DNA from: Phycisphaerales bacterium UBA1926
GTDB taxonomy: Bacteria > Planctomycetota > Phycisphaerae > Phycisphaerales > UBA1924
DNA length: 13,750 nucleotides
Direction: 5' to 3'
Assembly: GCA_002337215.1 (NCBI GenBank)
Contig: DDFO01000022.1
Location: forward strand, 550 to 14,299
Shown here: piece by piece, positions 1-9,110 of the stretch
How the letters are laid out: the number at the start of each line of letters is the position of its first letter
How positions within the stretch are numbered: the stretch's first letter is position 1
Notes under the pieces: generated by a model
Told to the model about the DNA's origin: nothing
Seen by the model: the letters and a program-made list of their open reading frames with translations, nothing else
Database searches by the model: none
Position numbers and translations under genes: made by a program

Positions 1-1473
1 GTGGTTGGTCGGCTCGTCGAGGACGAGCACGTTCTTGGCGCTCGCCATGAGCCCCGCGAGGGCGGCACGGGCCCGCTCGCCGCCGCTCAGCAGGCCCAGT
101 TCCTTTTCCTGCGATTCGCCGCTGAACAGGAACGCGCCCGCGAGGTTCCGCGCCGCCTGCTCGCTGAGGAGCTGATCGGGGCATTCGTTGCGGACGATCT
201 TCTGGAGATAGCGGATGACGGTGAGCTCGGGATCGAGCGATTCGTGGCTCTGCTTGAAGTACCCGATCGAGAGCTTGGTGCCCAGCGAGACGCTGCCCGC
301 GTCGGCGTCGGCCTCGCCCAGCAGGCAGCGCACGAGCGTGGTCTTCCCCGCCCCGTTGGGGCCCAGGATGCCCCAACGCTGGCCCCGCTCGATCGTGAGA
401 TCCAGATCATCGAACAGCACGCGTGCCGAGCCGTCCTCGTTGGGATACGCCTTTTTGAGCCCGCGCACGTTCGCGACGATGTCGCCTGTCCGCTCGGCCT
501 TGGGCAGCTCGAGCCGCATCGATGTCGAGTTCAGCGGCTTCTCGATCGTCAGCGTGGCCTTCTCTCGTTCGAGCCGGCTCTCGCGCCCGCGTGCCTGCTT
601 GGCGCGCTGCCCCGCCTTGTACTTGCGGATGAAGGCTTCTTCCTGCTTGAACTTGGTTTGCTGGGTCTCCCACGCGCGCCGCTGGACCTCGAGCCGCTCG
701 GCCCGCAGCTTCCGGAACGCCTTGTAATTGCCGGGATACTCGATCAGCCGTCCGCCCTGCGTGGGGACGGGCTCGACCTCGATGATCCGGCTGACGACCG
801 CGTCGAGCAGGTAGCGGTCGTGGCTGATCATCAATACCGCGCCGCGGTACTCGTGCTTGAGGAAGCCCTCGAGCCAGATCCGGCCCTGGATATCCAGGTG
901 GTTGGTCGGCTCGTCGAGCAGCAGGATGTCGGGCTCGGTGAGCAGGATCTTCGCGAGCGCGAGCCTCGCGCCCTGCCCTCCCGACAGCCCTTCGACGGGG
1001 ACCGTGAACTGGGCATCGGTGAACCCCAGGCCGTGCAGGACGGCGTCGATCCTGTGCGCGTTGTTCAGCCCGCCCCCGGCGTCGATCTTTTTCTCGATCT
1101 CGGCCTGTCTGCGGAGGAGTTTTTGCAGTTCGTCACCGTGCGCCTCGCCCATCGCCTCGAAGACATCGTGCAGCTCGTCCTGCAGTTCCTCGATGTGCCC
1201 GAACGCGGCGGCCGCCTCCTCGCGGAGCGTCTTGCCGGGCTCGAACCCGTGCTCCTGGGCGAGGTACGCCGACTTCGCCCCGGCCTGCAGCACGACCTGC
1301 CCGCCGTCGGCTTTCAGGTGCCCCGTGAGCACCTTGAACAGGCTGGACTTGCCGCACCCGTTGCGGCCCACCATGCCCACACGCTCCCCGGGCTCGACGG
1401 AGAGCGAGACCGCGTCGAGGATGCGGCGGTCGCCGTAGGCGAGTTCGATGTTGGTGGCGGCGAGGATGGGCAT
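1..1473 (-). CDS. ABC-F family ATPase (tandem ABC protein, ribosome-associated type), partial at its C-terminal end
   Basis: Reading leftward from ATG at 1473, 491 residues are visible before the window edge. The first ABC domain has Walker A GRNGCGKS (about 36-43), signature LSGGQ (163-167) and Walker B LLLDEP followed by TNHLD (184-194). A charged linker follows (roughly 230-310, rich in Lys/Arg/Gln/Glu, including AFIRKYKAGQRAKQARGRE). The second domain has Walker A GPNGAGKT (371-378), signature LSGGE (462-466) and LVLDEPTNH (483-491), where the window ends. Two ABC cassettes in one chain with no membrane segments and an arginine-rich linker define ABC-F proteins, cytosolic ATPases of the EttA/Uup/YheS group that act on ribosomes. 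Which subgroup this is (translation factor or antibiotic-resistance type) cannot be told without the C-terminus. No Shine-Dalgarno site is visible before ATG. A TACCCT hexamer lies 8 nt upstream, suggesting a leaderless mRNA. Confidence 0.96.
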   Translation of the reverse strand, partial: MPILAATNIELAYGDRRILDAVSLSVEPGERVGMVGRNGCGKSSLFKVLTGHLKADGGQVVLQAGAKSAYLAQEHGFEPGKTLREEAAAAFGHIEELQDELHDVFEAMGEAHGDELQKLLRRQAEIEKKIDAGGGLNNAHRIDAVLHGLGFTDAQFTVPVEGLSGGQGARLALAKILLTEPDILLLDEPTNHLDIQGRIWLEGFLKHEYRGAVLMISHDRYLLDAVVSRIIEVEPVPTQGGRLIEYPGNYKAFRKLRAERLEVQRRAWETQQTKFKQEEAFIRKYKAGQRAKQARGRESRLEREKATLTIEKPLNSTSMRLELPKAERTGDIVANVRGLKKAYPNEDGSARVLFDDLDLTIERGQRWGILGPNGAGKTTLVRCLLGEADADAGSVSLGTKLSIGYFKQSHESLDPELTVIRYLQKIVRNECPDQLLSEQAARNLAGAFLFSGESQEKELGLLSGGERARAALAGLMASAKNVLVLDEPTNH

Positions 1474-1481
1474 GCGGGGAG

Positions 1482-1487
1482 AGGGTA
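1482..1487 (-). promoter_or_regulatory. Candidate -10 box of the ABC-F gene, leaderless spacing
   Basis: The minus strand reads TACCCT, then 8 nt, then the ATG at 1473. It matches only the T-A...T positions of the bacterial -10 consensus, and no convincing -35 lies at 16-18 nt. It is listed because the same spacing recurs before other genes of the window that lack a Shine-Dalgarno site. Transcription would start at or next to the ATG. Confidence 0.3.
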
Positions 1488-1631
1488 GAAGGGGTGCGAG
1501 CCGGAGTTTGCTGAGAAAGACTTTTGCGGTGAGCCAACGCCGTCTTGGGTGTGCGGTCGGTGTCAAAAGGTCCGCGCACAACCACTATTCCGCGAGGATG
1601 AAGCCGTGTGGCTACTTCTGCTTGGCCCCAC

Positions 1632-1719
1632 CGGGTGCCATGGAGACGGCGCTGCCTTCTCCATGTTCACACCCTGACCGGCATGGAGAAACCGCTCCGC
1701 GGTGACTCCATGGCACCCG
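1632..1719. repeat. Nested inverted repeat, possible MITE/REP-like element or structured leader
   Basis: The outer arms CGGGTGCCATGGAG (1632-1645) and CTCCATGGCACCCG (1706-1719) are perfect 14-bp complements. Inside them lies a second pair, TTCTCCATG (1657-1665) and CATGGAGAA (1682-1690), around a 16-nt loop. Between the two pairs is an imperfectly paired GC-rich stretch. The whole 88-bp unit could fold into one long hairpin. The arms share the word CCATGGAG/CTCCATG, as if built from a duplicated motif. It has no coding capacity and no T-run, so a simple terminator is unlikely. It could be a small non-autonomous element, a REP-like unit, or a regulatory structure. Copy number elsewhere in the genome would decide. 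Confidence 0.6.
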
Positions 1720-1754
1720 AACGGGTTTCTGCAGATCCCAAGAGTGCGGCCCAC

Positions 1755-1784
1755 GCGACAGATCGCGCCGTCCTGTTCTAGGCT
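1755..1784 (+). promoter_or_regulatory. Candidate promoter of the dehydrogenase gene, leaderless spacing
   Basis: A -10-like TAGGCT at 1779-1784 sits 6 nt before ATG 1791, with a GCGACA -35-like hexamer at 1755-1760 (18-nt spacer). Start-site spacing would put +1 on or next to the A of the ATG, and there is no Shine-Dalgarno sequence. Both hexamers are imperfect matches to the sigma-70 consensus. Confidence 0.4.
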
Positions 1785-1790
1785 GTCGTC

Positions 1791-2840
1791 ATGCGAGCAC
1801 TCGTCATCGAAGAACAGGGCAACCCCGTCGCACCCAATGTGGTTTACAGGACCGATTTCGAGGATCCCGGGCCTCCGGAGCCGGGCGAGGTGCGGATGAA
1901 GATGCTCGCCAGCGCCCTCAACCACCTCGATCTCTGGGTGGGACGGGGCGTGCCGGGGCTCGAACTCGAGTACCCGCGGGTGGGGGGCTGCGACGGGTGC
2001 GGCGAGATCACCGAGGTGGGTGATGACGTGGACGAGGCGTGGATCGGCCGGCGGGTCATCGTCAACGCCGCGATCGACACTCCCGACGAGCCGCACCCCG
2101 ACGACGCGACGGGATCGACCCTCGCCCCCAACTACGAACTGCTCGGCGAGCACCATTCGCCGGGCACGCACACGGAATTCTTCAACTGCCCCGTCGAACA
2201 GGTCGCGGATGTGGGTGATGCCGACCCGTCCCACGCCGCCGCGTTCGGGCTTACCTTCCTGACCGCCTACAGCATGATGCGCACCAAGGCTGATCTGCTC
2301 CCGGGTCAGCGCGTGCTGATCACAGGGATCGGGGGCGGGGTCGCGCTGGCTGCGTTGTCGATCGCCAGGCACCTGGGCTGCGAGGTCTGCGTCACGAGCC
2401 GGCACCAGTGGAAGCTCGACAAAGCGAAGGAACTGGGCGCCGACCACGGCGTGCTGGACGAGGGCGCCGACTGGTCGCGCGAGGTTCGCAAGTGGTCGCG
2501 TAAGCGGGGCGTCGATCTCGCGGTGGATTCCGCGGGCAAGGCGACGCACCTCTGGTGCATCAAGTCCCTCGCGCGGGGCGGGGCATATGTCACGCCCGGT
2601 TGCACGAGCGGCCCCGACGCGACGACGGATCTCGCAAGGATCTTCTGGAACCAGTTGCGGATCTTCGGCTCGACAATGGGATCGATCGACGACTTCGCGG
2701 AGGTCGCGAGCCTGTTCAGGACCGGCGCGTACGCGCCAGTGATCGATTCGGTGCACAAGGCCGAGCATGGGCAGGCCGCCTACGAGCGGCTGGAAGCTGG
2801 CGAGCAGTTCGGCAAGGTGGTGATCAGATGGGACGGTTGA
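1791..2840 (+). CDS. MDR-superfamily (zinc-type) alcohol dehydrogenase / quinone oxidoreductase
   Basis: A 349-residue cytosolic oxidoreductase of the medium-chain dehydrogenase/reductase superfamily. The N-terminal GroES-like half carries ASALNHLDLWVGRG (about 40-53) and the GCDGCGEITEVG turn (66-77). The Rossmann half has the nucleotide motif GIGGGVA (179-185), the KAKELGADH segment (211-219) and the ending GEQFGKVVIRW. The overall pattern (NHLD, YELLGEH, FWNQLRIFGSTMG) matches the bacterial zinc-binding dehydrogenases that usually carry a four-cysteine structural-zinc loop. Here that loop (about 92-118) has no cysteine and is Asp/Pro-rich, so the structural zinc site appears lost. NAD(P)(H) use is expected; the substrate cannot be read from the sequence. 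The next gene starts inside its last 13 nt, suggesting co-translation. The start is ATG 1791, with no Shine-Dalgarno site. Confidence 0.93.
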   Translation: MRALVIEEQGNPVAPNVVYRTDFEDPGPPEPGEVRMKMLASALNHLDLWVGRGVPGLELEYPRVGGCDGCGEITEVGDDVDEAWIGRRVIVNAAIDTPDEPHPDDATGSTLAPNYELLGEHHSPGTHTEFFNCPVEQVADVGDADPSHAAAFGLTFLTAYSMMRTKADLLPGQRVLITGIGGGVALAALSIARHLGCEVCVTSRHQWKLDKAKELGADHGVLDEGADWSREVRKWSRKRGVDLAVDSAGKATHLWCIKSLARGGAYVTPGCTSGPDATTDLARIFWNQLRIFGSTMGSIDDFAEVASLFRTGAYAPVIDSVHKAEHGQAAYERLEAGEQFGKVVIRWDG

Positions 2841-3451
2841 GCGTCTCCACCTGCCGACGCGGGCGCCGCGCGGTGTTGTCCGCGCCGGCTGCCGGTGCTC
2901 TGGCAGCATTGCTCTTCGGGCCGGCGCTCGGCCCGGTCGGCTGCGCGACCACGGATACCTCTCGGCGCAACTCGAACCCGCTCAACCTCCCCGATCATTT
3001 CCGATCAAGGGATGCGCTCTCCGCGCACGCATCGGTGACGATTCTGCTCGGCATGTGGCACGCCGCCGCCGCGAGGGGTGACTTCGATGCCTACTTCTCG
3101 CGGATGACCGACGACGCGGTCTTTCTGGGCACCGACCCCGACGAACGCTGGACCCGCGCCGAGTTTGAGGCGTTTGCGGGGCCCTATTTTGACGGTGTCG
3201 AGGCGTGGACCTACGAAGCGATCGATCGGCACGTCGTTGTTGGCTCCAGCGACGACTCGTCGGTTGTCTGGTTCGATGAGGTCCTCTGGAACGACAAGTA
3301 CGGCCGATGCCGGGGGACGGGTGTCGCCCGACTGGGCTCTGACGGCGACTGGCGGATCGCCCATTACAGCCTCGCCTTCCTCGTCCCCAACGACAAGGCC
3401 AGCGCGGTCATGGACGCCATCGGCACGCAATCGACACCCGATGTTGACTGA
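2828..3451 (+). CDS. Secreted or lipid-anchored NTF2/SnoaL-like (DUF4440-type) protein
   Basis: A 207-residue protein. The N-terminus has an Arg-rich n-region (10-14), a hydrophobic core AAGALAALLFGPAL (about 21-34) and Cys39 in GPVGCATT. This looks like a lipoprotein signal, but with Pro at -3 the lipobox is non-canonical, so ordinary export is also possible. The mature part resembles a SnoaL/NTF2-like fold: an N-terminal helix (ILLGMWHAAAARGDFDAYFSRMTDDAVFLG), a second block WTRAEFEAFAGPYF, then strand-rich sequence ending DWRIAHYSLAFLVPND. Family members bind small hydrophobic ligands or act as isomerases or accessory domains; no catalytic role is claimed. ATG 2828 overlaps the dehydrogenase stop by 13 nt and has AAGGTGGTG at 2813-2821. 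TTG 2837 is an alternative start three codons later. A GC-rich hairpin follows the stop. Confidence 0.85.
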   Translation: MGRLSVSTCRRGRRAVLSAPAAGALAALLFGPALGPVGCATTDTSRRNSNPLNLPDHFRSRDALSAHASVTILLGMWHAAAARGDFDAYFSRMTDDAVFLGTDPDERWTRAEFEAFAGPYFDGVEAWTYEAIDRHVVVGSSDDSSVVWFDEVLWNDKYGRCRGTGVARLGSDGDWRIAHYSLAFLVPNDKASAVMDAIGTQSTPDVD

Positions 3452-3466
3452 CGCCCGCGTGCGCAT

Positions 3467-3483
3467 GGACCGAGAATCGGTCC
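3467..3483 (+). terminator. Hairpin downstream of the NTF2-like gene
   Basis: A perfect 7-bp stem GGACCGA (3467-3473) and TCGGTCC (3477-3483) encloses a GAA loop, 15 nt after the stop codon at 3451. There is no T-run after it, so it is at best a weak or Rho-assisted terminator, or an mRNA 3'-end stabiliser. The position just after a gene end favours that reading over an operator. Confidence 0.45.
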
Positions 3484-3560
3484 GCAATGAACTCGCGATC
3501 CGATCGAGACGGCGTCGGCGACCGACTCCGGCGCTGATCGAGGGATTCCGCTCGCCCTAT

Positions 3561-3586
3561 GCATGATCGGACCCGATGCTTCATGC
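3561..3586. repeat. Nested inverted repeat in the leader of the small membrane protein gene
   Basis: Outer arms GCATG (3561-3565) and CATGC (3582-3586) enclose inner arms ATCG (3566-3569) and CGAT (3574-3577), with a four-base loop. It lies between a TATGCA hexamer (3558-3563, possible -10) and the Shine-Dalgarno site at 3587-3595. It could be an operator or a 5'-UTR hairpin abutting the ribosome site. The arms are short and chance occurrence is possible. Confidence 0.3.
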
Positions 3587-3601
3587 GGAGGGAGGCGCAC
3601 C

Positions 3602-3841
3602 ATGCACGCCTTCGCACGCTCGATCCTCGCGACATCCTCTTCAGACGGTCTCGCCGCCTGGCAAGCCGTGGTCGGTGAGTTCCGCAAGACGCTCGACGAC
3701 CCGCTCGCAGGCTGGCCCGTGATCGCGTGCTTCGCGGGCGGGCTCGCCTTCCTCTGGCTCAATATCCGCGTCGCCCGGCTGATGCTGAAGGCATTCGCCA
3801 CCGACCACGGCGGACCCGACCCGGTCGACCACGCCACGTGA
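3602..3841 (+). CDS. Small single-pass membrane protein, unknown function
   Basis: A 79-residue protein not assigned to a family. It has an amphipathic-looking N-terminal part (about 1-35), one predicted membrane segment (PVIACFAGGLAFLWLNI, about 39-55), then a basic stretch RVARLMLKAF and a polar, Asp/His-containing tail. The basic residues after the membrane segment suggest a cytoplasmic C-terminus. The start is chosen at ATG 3602 because GGAGGGAGG (3587-3595) lies 6 nt upstream. The longer frame from 3563 would place this ribosome site inside the coding region. It is a separate unit from its neighbours (150 nt after the previous stop, 86 nt before the next start). It could be a real small protein or a poorly conserved one. 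Homologues in related genomes would settle this. Confidence 0.65.
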   Translation: MHAFARSILATSSSDGLAAWQAVVGEFRKTLDDPLAGWPVIACFAGGLAFLWLNIRVARLMLKAFATDHGGPDPVDHAT

Positions 3842-3882
3842 TCGACGCGATCTCTCCCGTCCACGGCTGATTCGATTTCCAG

Positions 3883-3920
3883 TAGTCTCTGCGCAGGCGG
3901 TTCGTTCGACGCCGAGGAGG
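3883..3920 (+). promoter_or_regulatory. Candidate -10 and strong Shine-Dalgarno for the SRPBCC gene
   Basis: TAGTCT at 3883-3888 is a -10 candidate, without a clear -35. GAGGAGG at 3914-3920 is a strong Shine-Dalgarno site 7 nt before GTG 3928 and fixes that start. The implied leader is about 33 nt. Confidence 0.45.
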
Positions 3921-3927
3921 AACCGCC

Positions 3928-4386
3928 GTGGCATCCATCACCGTCCAAAAGCACATCAACGCACCCGTCGAACTCGTCTTTGCGAAGGCGAGCGATGTCC
4001 ACAACTGGGCGAACCAGATCGAGGCGATCACGAAGATCGAGGTCCACACCGAGGGCCCGGTGGGCGACGGCACGCGCTTCACCGAGACCCGAAAGATGTG
4101 GGGCAAGGAAGCGAGCGAGACGATGACGTTCGCGGACTTCGATCCGCCCAACGGGTTCACGCTGCTCGCCAGCAGTCACGGCTGCGACTACGTCTCGACA
4201 CACTCGTTCACCTCTGAGGGCGAGAGCACGACGATGACGCTCCGATTCGAGGGCACGCCGCGGACGTTGCCCGCGAAACTGATGGGGTTCATGTTCGCGT
4301 TCATGAAAAAGAGCATGTGCACGATGCTCGAAAAGGACCTCGATGATCTCGCGAGGGCGTGCGAAGAGGCCGCCGCGAGCGAGTGA
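3928..4386 (+). CDS. SRPBCC-family (polyketide cyclase/START-like) protein
   Basis: A 152-residue soluble protein with the helix-grip pattern of the SRPBCC superfamily. It opens with a beta-strand and the family-typical phrase HINAPVELVFAKASDVHNWANQI (9-31). Alternating strands follow (IEVHTEGPVGDGTRFTETR, SETMTFADFDPPNGFTLLAS, TTMTLRFEGTPRT), then a long C-terminal helix (LMGFMFAFMKKSMCTMLEKDLDDLARACEEAA, about 118-149) that normally lids the hydrophobic ligand pocket. Members bind or transform lipids or small hydrophobic molecules; the ligand here is unknown. There is no signal peptide. GTG 3928 is set by the strong upstream Shine-Dalgarno site. It converges on ligA with only 7 nt between the stops. 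Confidence 0.9.
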   Translation: MASITVQKHINAPVELVFAKASDVHNWANQIEAITKIEVHTEGPVGDGTRFTETRKMWGKEASETMTFADFDPPNGFTLLASSHGCDYVSTHSFTSEGESTTMTLRFEGTPRTLPAKLMGFMFAFMKKSMCTMLEKDLDDLARACEEAAASE

Positions 4387-4393
4387 TCGCGCG

Positions 4394-7664
<3,271 letters not shown>

Positions 7665-7755
7665 GCCCGAACGCGGTACGGGTCACCGGAGAAACATGCC
7701 CGATCGCGTCCCCAACAACCCGATCGATGCGGCCGCAAGCGATCCTGCCAGCCGG

Positions 7756-7784
7756 TTGACAGTCCTGCTCTCCGGGTCTTGAAT
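7756..7784 (+). promoter_or_regulatory. Candidate sigma-70 type promoter of tatA
   Basis: A perfect TTGACA (7756-7761), a 17-nt spacer and TTGAAT (7779-7784) form the best promoter match in the window. An alternative -10, TAGACT (7805-7810), lacks a partner. The leader to GTG 7884 would be about 90 nt. The -10 lies in the loop of the CCGGGT/ACCCGG inverted repeat listed separately. Confidence 0.5.
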
Positions 7785-7792
7785 CAACCCGG
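7772..7792. repeat. Inverted repeat around the tatA -10 box (operator or weak folD terminator)
   Basis: CCGGGT (7772-7777) and ACCCGG (7787-7792) are perfect 6-bp arms around a nine-base centre that contains the candidate -10 TTGAAT. The centre itself includes TTGA-A-TCAA symmetry (7779-7787). The position favours an operator that would block polymerase. The distance from the folD stop (about 107 nt) and the lack of a T-run make a folD terminator less likely. Confidence 0.35.
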
Positions 7793-7883
7793 GCGGCTCG
7801 CCGTTAGACTGAGCGAGGCGGCATCGGTCCGCAGACCCGCCGTCCGAATCACCCGGCTCAGGACGAGCCGAGAGGAGTCCGCT

Positions 7884-8183
7884 GTGAACACGCTCGCATT
7901 CGGCATGCCCGGCGGCTGGGAATGGATCGCGATCGGTCTGGTCATGCTCCTGCTGTTCGGCAGCCGGCTCCCGTCGGTCGCCCGCAGCATCGGCGACGCG
8001 ATGCGCGAGTTCAAGAAAGGTGTCCACGACATGAGCGACGACGTCACGTCGCCGCCCAAGTCAAACCGGCACGAGCAGTCCTACTCCGCCGCGAAGCCCC
8101 CACTGACCTCGGGTGGCACCGACGAACGCGTCAGCAAGGCCGACCCGGTCGAGCCCGTCCACAGCGAACGCTCCAACGACTGA
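7884..8183 (+). CDS. tatA: Sec-independent (twin-arginine) translocase subunit TatA/TatE
   Basis: A 99-residue TatA-type protein that oligomerises at the inner membrane to pass folded Tat substrates. It shows the family order: short N-terminus MNTLAFGMPG, a short hydrophobic helix beginning at Trp (GWEWIAIGLVMLLLFG, about 11-26) with the FG hinge, then SRLPSVARSIGDAMREFKKGV as the amphipathic helix (27-47), and a polar disordered tail rich in Ser/Pro/Lys/Glu. The start is GTG 7884, set by GAGAGGAG at 7871-7878 (5-nt spacing). The frame is open further upstream, but that sequence is not TatA-like and contains the promoter. No tatB or tatC is in the window, so the partners are encoded elsewhere. 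The stop converges with the ExbB/ExbD operon 19 nt away. Confidence 0.95.
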   Translation: MNTLAFGMPGGWEWIAIGLVMLLLFGSRLPSVARSIGDAMREFKKGVHDMSDDVTSPPKSNRHEQSYSAAKPPLTSGGTDERVSKADPVEPVHSERSND

Positions 8184-8202
8184 GCCGGTTCCCGAAGGTC
8201 GG

Positions 8203-8664
8203 CTATCGCAGCCCGATCGATCGGAACCCCGCCTCACGCAGGATGTCCTGCACCCCGATCACCGCGTCATAGGGCACGCGGTCGTCCGGGGCGATCACCA
8301 TGCGCACATCACCCGCCGAGAGCCCGCCCGCGAGCGATCGGGCCGACCCCGCGAGCGATTCCAGCGGCGCATCGGTCAAGCCCAACCCGCTGACCACCAC
8401 GCGGCCTTCCGTCACGCCGATCGAGATCTCGAAAACCGGGCGCTCGATCGCGAAGCGAGCGTCGCCTTCTTCGGGCGGGGGCACCGCCGCATCGAGCCCC
8501 GTCGCGAGCAGCAACTCGGGGCCCAGGATGACGGTGCTCGCCATGAAGAAGATCAGGATGACCAACACAACATCCACCATCGGGGTCATGTTGGGACCCG
8601 CGTGGTGCTCCTCATAGTCGGCCCGCGCATCGCGTCGTCGCCATGCACCTGTTGACGGATTCAT
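8203..8664 (-). CDS. ExbD/TolR-family biopolymer transport protein (second copy)
   Basis: A 153-residue protein with one N-terminal membrane anchor, third in the operon. Basic and charged N-terminal residues (1-25) precede NMTPMVDVVLVILIFFMAS (25-43), the ExbD/TolR membrane helix. Asp31 matches the proton-conducting aspartate of ExbD. The periplasmic domain follows, with the usual closing pattern MVIAPDDRVPYDAVIGVQDILREAGFRSIGL (122-152). With ExbB it would form a stator using proton-motive force to move an outer-membrane-linked partner. The start ATG 8664 overlaps the upstream ExbD stop by 4 nt (ATGA), so it was preferred over the longer frame from 8742. It differs from the first copy in having a longer pre-membrane segment and a longer, more hydrophobic stretch after the helix. 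Confidence 0.94.
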   Translation of the reverse strand: MNPSTGAWRRRDARADYEEHHAGPNMTPMVDVVLVILIFFMASTVILGPELLLATGLDAAVPPPEEGDARFAIERPVFEISIGVTEGRVVVSGLGLTDAPLESLAGSARSLAGGLSAGDVRMVIAPDDRVPYDAVIGVQDILREAGFRSIGLR

Positions 8665-9110
8665 GGCGTTGCCCCATCTCCGGCCTGCGGTGCCGCGGGC
8701 GTCGCCGCGAGTTCGACCGTCGCGATGCCCGCCTCCCGGCACGTGTCGAGCACGGCGCGCACGGACCCGTATGCCGTCGCCCGGTCCGCGCGGATCTGCA
8801 CCGGGGCGCCGGGCCGTTGATTCGCCATCACCAGAAGCACCGGGAGCAATTTGTCGGGCTGGGTTGTGCGCCCGTCGATGACCAGCCGGCCGTCGGCTTC
8901 GACCGCCACCGCGATCGGTGCCGACTCCGGGGTCGCGGGCTCGCCGCTCGCGGACTCCGGAAGCTCGACATCGCCCTGCCGATCCATCGCGAGCTGGCCG
9001 ACGAGCAGAAAGAAGATGATGAGCACCATGACAATATCGATCAGCGGCGTGACATTGAGATGTCCCGCTGCGTTCGTGCGCGCGCCCATGATGGTCCGAG
9101 TCCCACGCAT
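8661..9110 (-). CDS. ExbD/TolR-family biopolymer transport protein (first copy)
   Basis: A 149-residue protein and middle gene of the operon. The anchor LNVTPLIDIVMVLIIFFLLVG (18-38) carries Asp25, the same position as the essential aspartate in E. coli ExbD. A Pro/Glu/Ser-rich linker (about 50-66) leads to the periplasmic domain (IAVAVEADGRLVIDGR ... PVQIRADRATAYGSVRAVLDTCREAGIATVEL), and an Ala/Pro tail closes it. It starts at ATG 9110, sharing one base with the ExbB stop (TGATG), and ends with an ATGA overlap into the second ExbD, so translation is probably coupled. ATG at residue 8 is a possible later start. Two ExbD types per ExbB could form a mixed dimer inside the ExbB pentamer, as TolR/ExbD dimers do. 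The partner it drives (TonB or TolA type) is not in this window. Confidence 0.95.
   Translation of the reverse strand: MRGTRTIMGARTNAAGHLNVTPLIDIVMVLIIFFLLVGQLAMDRQGDVELPESASGEPATPESAPIAVAVEADGRLVIDGRTTQPDKLLPVLLVMANQRPGAPVQIRADRATAYGSVRAVLDTCREAGIATVELAATPAAPQAGDGATP

Larger units (their letters stand above)
1474..1790. other. Intergenic region between divergent ABC-F and dehydrogenase genes
   Basis: This 317-bp stretch carries no convincing gene. The open frames crossing it in both directions are extensions of frames antisense to the neighbouring genes. It holds the presumed divergent promoters for the ABC-F gene (left) and the dehydrogenase (right), and a nested inverted repeat at 1632-1719, listed separately. 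A TTGACA-like sequence on the minus strand (1566 to 1561) has no good -10 partner at the usual spacing. No tRNA or other recognisable RNA was seen. Confidence 0.6.

Noticed and set aside
1..1488. 495-codon plus-strand open frame
   Set aside because: It is exactly antisense to the ABC-F ATPase, whose Walker and signature motifs are complete. Its composition is Arg/Leu/Ala/Glu-rich with no recognisable domain, as expected for the mirror of a high-GC gene.
1563..2909. 448-codon minus-strand open frame
   Set aside because: It is antisense to the dehydrogenase and has no domain signature. It is open because of third-position GC bias.
8183..8204. AGCCG/CGGCT inverted repeat between tatA and ExbD stops as a terminator
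   Set aside because: Only a 5-bp stem, overlapping both stop codons and without a T-run. Chance is likely in 66-70% GC-like sequence.
8665..8742. 26-codon N-terminal extension of the second ExbD
   Set aside because: It overlaps the upstream ExbD coding end. ATG 8664 gives the classic ATGA overlap and a normal family N-terminus.
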